This document shows, piece after piece, positions 59,436 through 64,000 of a DNA stretch of 64,000 nucleotides. Both the position numbers and the translations under genes were made by a program. The notes beneath the pieces are model-generated. The model worked only from the letters and a program-made list of their open reading frames with translations. It did not search any database and had not been told where the DNA came from. The stretch is taken from NCBI GenBank assembly GCA_031553685.1, contig JAVBLE010000053.1, positions 11,322-75,321 on the forward strand, read 5' to 3'. Source of the stretch: JAFGVL01 sp031553685. GTDB lineage: Bacteria > Bacteroidota > Bacteroidia > Bacteroidales > Paludibacteraceae. Each line of letters starts with the position of its first letter. Position 1 is the first letter of the stretch.

Positions 59436-61040
59436 ATGAAAAGACTTCCTTTTTTAATTCTGTTTGCCGTAGCGGGATTGTCATCCCTTTTGGCACAAAC
59501 TAAAGAGTATCCGTGGGCTATTGGGCTTTACGGTGTGAAGACCGAGTATCTCGGAGATTTGCGAGTTTATTACAGGACTGATGGCAGTGGTGATAAATTT
59601 GTGGAGAATACCATCTTTAATTTTCAGGATGGGATGCGTCATTTTGGGGGCGCAGTGTCGTTCGACCGTTATTTGAGTCGTTTTTTTGATTTAGGTTTAT
59701 ATGGCTCGTGGAGCGGTGTCGGGTATGATCATGTTGATAGCGAAAGTGAAACGCATCGTAATTTTGAATCGGTTCCTTTGTGGAATGCGAATGTTCATAC
59801 GCGTTTCAAATTTATGGGTAAGGATGAAGCGCGCTGGGTGCCTTATTTGACATTTGGAATTGGTGGGTTGTGGTATCGTCAGATTGAAAGTGCAGTCTAT
59901 ACTCCATACGATGCCGAAGAGCCATCGGGCTCGGCAAGATATACAAACAGTGAAGGCGAAAACAATGGTATTGCGGGCGTTTTTACCGGAGGAATTGGGG
60001 TGGAATATAAAATTACAAGTCATTTAAGTGCCCGTTACCAGGCAGATCTCGGGTGGACTACCAAAGATGAATTTGATGGGATGAATAAAGGTAGCCAGGA
60101 TTTCCAATTGCAACACAGCTTGGGTCTTGTGTTTGCTTTTGGTGGTGGCAAAGATTCCGACAAGGATGGTGTGAAGGATAAAAAAGATAAATGTCCGGAT
60201 ACGGTTCTTGGCGTAAAAGTAGATGCGAACGGTTGTCCGGTAGATACCGATGGCGACGGTGTGGCTGATTACCAAGACGAATGTCCGGATGTGGCAGGTA
60301 CCGTTAAAGGTTGTCCTGATGCAGATGGCGACGGTGTCGCAGATAAATCTGACCAATGTCCGAATACTCCTGCCGGCGTTAAAGTAGATGCAAAAGGCTG
60401 TCCGGTTGACAGCGACGGCGACGGCGTGGCTGATTATTTGGATAAATGTCCGAATACCCCTGCAGGCGTGAAAACAGATGCTCAAGGTTGTCCTATTGAT
60501 ACTGACGGCGACGGTGTGGCTGATTATTTGGATAAATGTCCGGATACGCCTAAGAATGTGAAAGTAGATACTGCCGGTTGTCCTGTGGATACTGATGGCG
60601 ACGGAATTGCCGACTACTTGGATAAGTGCCCGAATGTGAAAGGCGTGCCTGCAAACAACGGTTGTCCCGAAGTGAAAGCGGAGGCTAAAAAAGCATTCCA
60701 AAGAGCGTTACACGGAATTCAATTCGCTACCGGTAAGAGCACTATCAAAACTGCTTCTTACAGCACTTTAGATGCCGTTGTAAAAGTATTGAAAGACAAT
60801 CCTGACTACAAAATCGACATCAACGGGCATACCGACAATGTGGGTAAAACAGAAGCCAACATGAAACTGTCCCAAGAGCGTGCCGACGCTGTAAAACAAT
60901 ATCTTGTTAAGAAAGGCGTTGATAGCGGCCGCATCATTACTGCCGGATTTGGCGATACAAAACCGGTAGCTGATAACACTACAGAAAAAGGCCGGGCAGA
61001 AAACCGCCGGGTAGAGTTTACCGTAAACTTTGAAAGATAA
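59436..61040 (+). CDS. OmpA-family outer-membrane protein with type-3 thrombospondin repeats, copy 1
   Basis: A 534-residue protein. A signal peptide (MKRLPFLILFAVAGLSSLLAQ) precedes an N-terminal beta-barrel (about 22-235), ~6 calcium-binding repeats like DTDGDGVADYLDKCPDTP (about 240-415), and a C-terminal OmpA peptidoglycan-binding domain (INGHTDNVGKTEANMKLSQERADAVKQYL, then GFGDTKPVADNTTEKGRAENRRVEF, each read in parts). It links outer membrane and cell wall. Upstream Met codons at 59406 and 59430 are not used in this call because they precede the signal. Terminators at both ends make it a single unit. Confidence 0.93.
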   Translation: MKRLPFLILFAVAGLSSLLAQTKEYPWAIGLYGVKTEYLGDLRVYYRTDGSGDKFVENTIFNFQDGMRHFGGAVSFDRYLSRFFDLGLYGSWSGVGYDHVDSESETHRNFESVPLWNANVHTRFKFMGKDEARWVPYLTFGIGGLWYRQIESAVYTPYDAEEPSGSARYTNSEGENNGIAGVFTGGIGVEYKITSHLSARYQADLGWTTKDEFDGMNKGSQDFQLQHSLGLVFAFGGGKDSDKDGVKDKKDKCPDTVLGVKVDANGCPVDTDGDGVADYQDECPDVAGTVKGCPDADGDGVADKSDQCPNTPAGVKVDAKGCPVDSDGDGVADYLDKCPNTPAGVKTDAQGCPIDTDGDGVADYLDKCPDTPKNVKVDTAGCPVDTDGDGIADYLDKCPNVKGVPANNGCPEVKAEAKKAFQRALHGIQFATGKSTIKTASYSTLDAVVKVLKDNPDYKIDINGHTDNVGKTEANMKLSQERADAVKQYLVKKGVDSGRIITAGFGDTKPVADNTTEKGRAENRRVEFTVNFER

Positions 61041-61065
61041 TTATTATCTTTCCTGAGCATACTGA

Positions 61066-61096
61066 AGAGAAGTCGTGAAAACGGCTTCTCTTTTTA
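61066..61096 (+). terminator. Terminator after OmpA copy 1
   Basis: AGAGAAGTCGT (61066-61076) pairs with ACGGCTTCTCT (61081-61091) around a GAAA tetraloop, then T bases. The same hairpin follows copy 2. Confidence 0.9.
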
Positions 61097-61389
61097 TTTA
61101 CATCACAAATCGTATATAAGAGAACTTTATTATCTTTTAAAAAGTATTTTGAGCCTTAAACCCTTGAAATCAGAAGCGGGGTTAATTCACTTAAAATCAA
61201 TTTAATGCAAACTAAAAGCACTCACATTAATCACGAAATGTTGAAAAATTTTGGTTAATTAGACAATAAAACATTAAAAAATGTTACCGTATTTGATTTT
61301 TTTTCCTTTACTTTGCCAAAGATTTCATCAAGGCCTGATTTCAAAGAATTATTATCAATATTTATTTTATTAACTAAAAAAGAAAAAGT
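61097..61389. other. Intergenic stretch between the two OmpA genes
   Basis: No gene seen. TTTACTTTGCC near 61311 is a near-match to the -7 element (one-base shorter spacer). It is unrelated to the stretch upstream of copy 1. Confidence 0.45.
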
Positions 61390-62994
61390 ATGAAAAAATT
61401 AAATCTCTTAGTGCTTTTTGCATTGGTAGGAGTATCTTCTCTCATTGCACAAACAAAAGACTATCCATGGGCAATTGGAGTTTATGGAACAAAGGTCGAG
61501 TACCTGGGTAATTTACGGGTGTATGACCGTCCGGACGACAGAAAAGATTTTGTAGAAAATACAATCTTCAATTTCAATGATGGAATGCGCCATTTTGGTG
61601 CTGCCGTTTCGTTCGACCGTTATTTGAACCGTTTCCTGGATTTGGGAGCGTATGGCTCGTGGGGTAGCATCGGCTACGACCATGTTGACAAAGAAAGTGC
61701 ATCTCGACGCAATTTCCAATCTGTTCCTCTTTGGAATGGTAACCTTCACCTTCGTGTGAAATTCTTAGGTAAAGACGAAGCTCGTTGGGTACCTTATGTA
61801 ACGCTTGGCTTTGGTGGTTTGTGGTACAATCAAATTGAAAGTGCAATCTATAACCCATACGATGCTGAAAATGCTTCGGGCGTAGCGAAATACACCGATA
61901 GCGATGGTGAAAATAAAGGCTTTGCGGCTATTGCAACCGGAGGGTTGGGGCTTGAATATAAAATTACCCCTCGTTTCAGCGCTCGCTACCAGGCAGATTT
62001 GGGTTGGACTAACCAAGACCAGTTTGACGATGGTATCAAAAGAGGAGTTCATGACTGCCAACTACAACACAGCTTAGGTCTTGTATTTGCTTTTGGCGGT
62101 GGCAAAGACTCTGATAAAGACGGTGTGAAAGACAAAAAAGACAAATGTGCAAAAACGCCTCTTGGCGTAAAAGTAGATGCTAACGGTTGTCCGGTAGATA
62201 CCGATGCCGACGGTGTAGCTGATTACCAAGACGAATGTCCGGATATGGCAGGCACCGTTAAAGGTTGTCCTGATGCAGATGGCGACGGTGTCGCAGATAA
62301 AGATGATCAATGTCCAAACACTCCTAAAGGTATCAAAGTAGATGCAAAAGGTTGTCCGGTTGATAGCGACGGCGATGGTGTAGCTGACGATGTTGACAAA
62401 TGTCCGAACACGCCTAAAACTGCAAAAGTAGATGCAACCGGTTGCCCAATTGATACTGACGGCGACGGTGTGGCTGATTATTTAGATAAATGTCCGGATA
62501 CGCCTAAGAATGTGAAAGTAGATACTGCCGGTTGTCCTGTGGATACTGATGGCGACGGAATTGCCGACTACCTGGATAAATGCCCGAATGTGAAAGGCGT
62601 GCCTGCAAACAACGGTTGTCCTGAAGTAAAAGCGGAGGCTAAAAAAGCATTCCAAAGAGCGTTACACGGAATTCAATTCGCTACCGGTAAGAGCACTATC
62701 AAACCTGCTTCTTACAGCACTTTAGATGCCGTTGTAAAAGTATTGAAAGACAATCCTGACTACAAAATCGACATCAACGGGCATACTGACAATGTGGGTA
62801 AAACAGAAGCCAACATGAAATTGTCTCAAGAGCGTGCCGACGCTGTAAAACAATATCTTGTTAAAAAAGGCGTTGATAGCGGCCGCATCATTACTGCCGG
62901 ATTTGGCGATACAAAACCGGTAGCTGATAACACTACCGAAAAAGGCCGGGCAGAAAACCGCCGGGTAGAGTTTACCGTAAACTTTGAAAGATAA
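61390..62994 (+). CDS. OmpA-family outer-membrane protein, copy 2
   Basis: Also 534 residues, with the same plan as copy 1: signal peptide (MKKLNLLVLFALVGVSSLIAQ), barrel, type-3 repeats and OmpA domain. From the last two calcium repeats to the terminator hairpin the DNA is almost identical to copy 1, while the barrel half is clearly diverged. This points to recent gene conversion of the 3' part after an older duplication. It is otherwise normal. Confidence 0.93.
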   Translation: MKKLNLLVLFALVGVSSLIAQTKDYPWAIGVYGTKVEYLGNLRVYDRPDDRKDFVENTIFNFNDGMRHFGAAVSFDRYLNRFLDLGAYGSWGSIGYDHVDKESASRRNFQSVPLWNGNLHLRVKFLGKDEARWVPYVTLGFGGLWYNQIESAIYNPYDAENASGVAKYTDSDGENKGFAAIATGGLGLEYKITPRFSARYQADLGWTNQDQFDDGIKRGVHDCQLQHSLGLVFAFGGGKDSDKDGVKDKKDKCAKTPLGVKVDANGCPVDTDADGVADYQDECPDMAGTVKGCPDADGDGVADKDDQCPNTPKGIKVDAKGCPVDSDGDGVADDVDKCPNTPKTAKVDATGCPIDTDGDGVADYLDKCPDTPKNVKVDTAGCPVDTDGDGIADYLDKCPNVKGVPANNGCPEVKAEAKKAFQRALHGIQFATGKSTIKPASYSTLDAVVKVLKDNPDYKIDINGHTDNVGKTEANMKLSQERADAVKQYLVKKGVDSGRIITAGFGDTKPVADNTTEKGRAENRRVEFTVNFER

Positions 62995-63019
62995 TTATTA
63001 TCTTTCCTGAGCATAATGA

Positions 63020-63050
63020 AGAGAAGTCGTGAAAACGGCTTCTCTTTTTT
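63020..63050 (+). terminator. Terminator after OmpA copy 2
   Basis: AGAGAAGTCGT and ACGGCTTCTCT pair around GAAA, then a T-run. It is identical in stem to the hairpin at 61066. Confidence 0.9.
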
Positions 63051-63063
63051 ATGAAAAAATTTA

Positions 63064-63071
63064 TACTTTTG
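63064..63071 (+). promoter_or_regulatory. -7 element TACTTTTG
   Basis: An exact TAnnTTTG, 38 bases before the lipoprotein ATG at 63110. Confidence 0.55.
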
Positions 63072-63109
63072 AAAAAGAATTCCATTTTATTCATTTTAAT
63101 TCAAAAAGC

Positions 63110-63712
63110 ATGAGAACAAAACTATTTATCATTAGCATGTTAATGACAGGTTTCGCTTTGTGTATCACATCGTGTGGGAAAAAGCAAGACACTCAAATAA
63201 AAACCGACTCAACGATAGTTGCCGGTAAAATATTTGATGCAAGTATGAACAACATTACTCTTATTAGTGTAAATGGAGATACATTGAATATCAGCACTAT
63301 GGATGCCGACCCTGCAAAAGTGCCTGGTGTGATGGTTGACGACTCGGTAACAGTAACTTACACAATCGACGAAACTAATAATGTGAAAGTAGCCAAAGCG
63401 CTTACGGTTACAGCTCATTCTCCCCGATATTATCTTACTGGTACCTGGGTAGAACCAAATCCGATCAAACCAACCGAAAATCAGGGAATAACACTAAAAG
63501 AAGATGGCACTGCCGAATCTGTAAATATGGCTACCTTGTTGTTTAAAAGCTGGAGATTGGAGAACTCTACATTATTATTGAAAAGCGAAAGCATTGGCAA
63601 TAAACAAACAATTACCGGTATTGATACTTTGCAAATCGTAAAGTTAAATGCCGATTCGTTGATCTTATCAAGTCGAGGAAATATAATCTGGCGCCTTACC
63701 CGCTCTAAATAA
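63110..63712 (+). CDS. Lipocalin-like lipoprotein
   Basis: A 200-residue lipoprotein (MRTKLFIISMLMTGFALCITSCGKK, Cys at residue 22). The N-terminal half (TIVAGKIFDASMNNITLISVNGDTLNIS) is a small beta-domain; the C-terminal half (LTGTWVEPNPIKPTENQGITLKEDGTAESVN; WRLENSTLLLKSES; IWRLTRSK) has the 'G.W' and closing strands of the lipocalin-like families of Bacteroidota. A frame extension to 63029 precedes the signal and includes promoter DNA, so 63110 is chosen. Ligand unknown. Confidence 0.8.
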   Translation: MRTKLFIISMLMTGFALCITSCGKKQDTQIKTDSTIVAGKIFDASMNNITLISVNGDTLNISTMDADPAKVPGVMVDDSVTVTYTIDETNNVKVAKALTVTAHSPRYYLTGTWVEPNPIKPTENQGITLKEDGTAESVNMATLLFKSWRLENSTLLLKSESIGNKQTITGIDTLQIVKLNADSLILSSRGNIIWRLTRSK

Positions 63713-63739
63713 TCAAGGCTAAATGTTTTTTCATAAATA

Positions 63740-64000
63740 GAGGCTGTCTCAAAAGTCAAAATATTATTTTTGCAACTTACGATTTGTAAGTAACAGGTGC
63801 AGCGCACCGCAATCTTTGTAGCCGTGTGGCTTCAGCCCACGGATAAAATGTAAATGCAAAATAGAACCGCGTAGCGGTGACATAATTCGCAATATAGCTA
63901 TGTGTCGCCGCTACGCGGCTTGTTTATATGGATGCTTCTTTGTCCGTGGGCTAAAGCCACACGGCTACAAAGATTATGGTGCTACGCACCTTTTTCTATA
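63740..64000. mobile_element. Fold-back element, copy truncated by the window end
   Basis: Starting GAGGCTGTCTCAAAAGTC, it follows the 16250 element almost base for base up to about 63965, then diverges (GATTATGGTGCTACGC). The right end lies outside the window. Confidence 0.8.

Noticed and set aside
59312..59503. Small frame over the hairpin repeat before OmpA copy 1
   Set aside because: It overlaps the OmpA start in another frame and contains a stem-loop; no signal or domain.

Overview
The window looks like chromosome of a Bacteroidales-type member of the Bacteroidota. The signs are recurrent TAnnTTTG -7 promoter elements close to start codons, start regions without clear Shine-Dalgarno sequences, an AT-rich base composition, lipoproteins with an Asp-rich stretch after the lipobox Cys, OmpA proteins with thrombospondin type-3 repeats, and families common in this phylum (DUF6261, DUF3108, DUF4143 ATPases, LytTR/His_kinase pairs). 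Family names come from reading motifs; no search was run.

Layout. 1-10.5 kb is mostly housekeeping: the 3' part of uvrC, a nitroreductase, a MazG-like pyrophosphohydrolase, deoC, an inserted Dam-type methyltransferase/HNH nuclease pair, nadA, an AAA ATPase, rdgB, two small membrane genes and proC. 10.6-16.1 kb holds a 3-methyladenine glycosylase, thiN, a DUF4143 ATPase with a phased set of palindromes upstream, a small membrane protein, a DUF3108 protein and an exported lipoprotein. 16.2-20.8 kb is accessory: a 307-bp fold-back element, a spanin-like lipoprotein, a RelE/ParE-like toxin pair, a DUF4160/DUF2442 pair, many short interspersed repeats and a DUF6261 gene. 20.8-39.0 kb is one co-oriented block of very large unrecognised genes: a 1110-residue metzincin-like protease, a BspA-type leucine-rich protein, 1889- and 1462-residue proteins, and two tail-fibre-like proteins, closed by a strong terminator. 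Most lack signal peptides. 39.1-47.3 kb returns to ordinary genes: a CPA2 antiporter, a LolD-like ATPase, an RHH protein, a methyltransferase, a YhcG-type nuclease and an AddB-like nuclease. 47.3-51.4 kb has a LytTR/His_kinase pair, a REP-associated transposase among its own REP palindromes, and a small HTH gene beside a 9 x 21-bp array. 51.6-64 kb carries a VWA lipoprotein, an M16 peptidase, an O-methyltransferase, a pta-hbd-ackA cluster, two tandem OmpA genes and a lipocalin-like lipoprotein.

Most notable signals. (1) Two ~200-nt candidate structured RNAs (8661-8866 and 15399-15593) share the same helices, including an H-type pseudoknot, with many compensatory changes; each ends 22-25 nt before a start codon. 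(2) Nine contiguous 21-bp units (51230-51418) lie upstream of a small HTH gene. (3) Three 24-bp palindromes spaced 42 and 41 bp sit upstream of the DUF4143 ATPase. (4) The 20.8-39 kb block of giant and fibre-like proteins has no visible export route.

Working links: pta and ackA form the acetyl-CoA/acetate pathway with an hbd-like gene between them; the methyltransferase and HNH gene form a restriction-modification pair; the histidine kinase and LytTR regulator form a two-component system.
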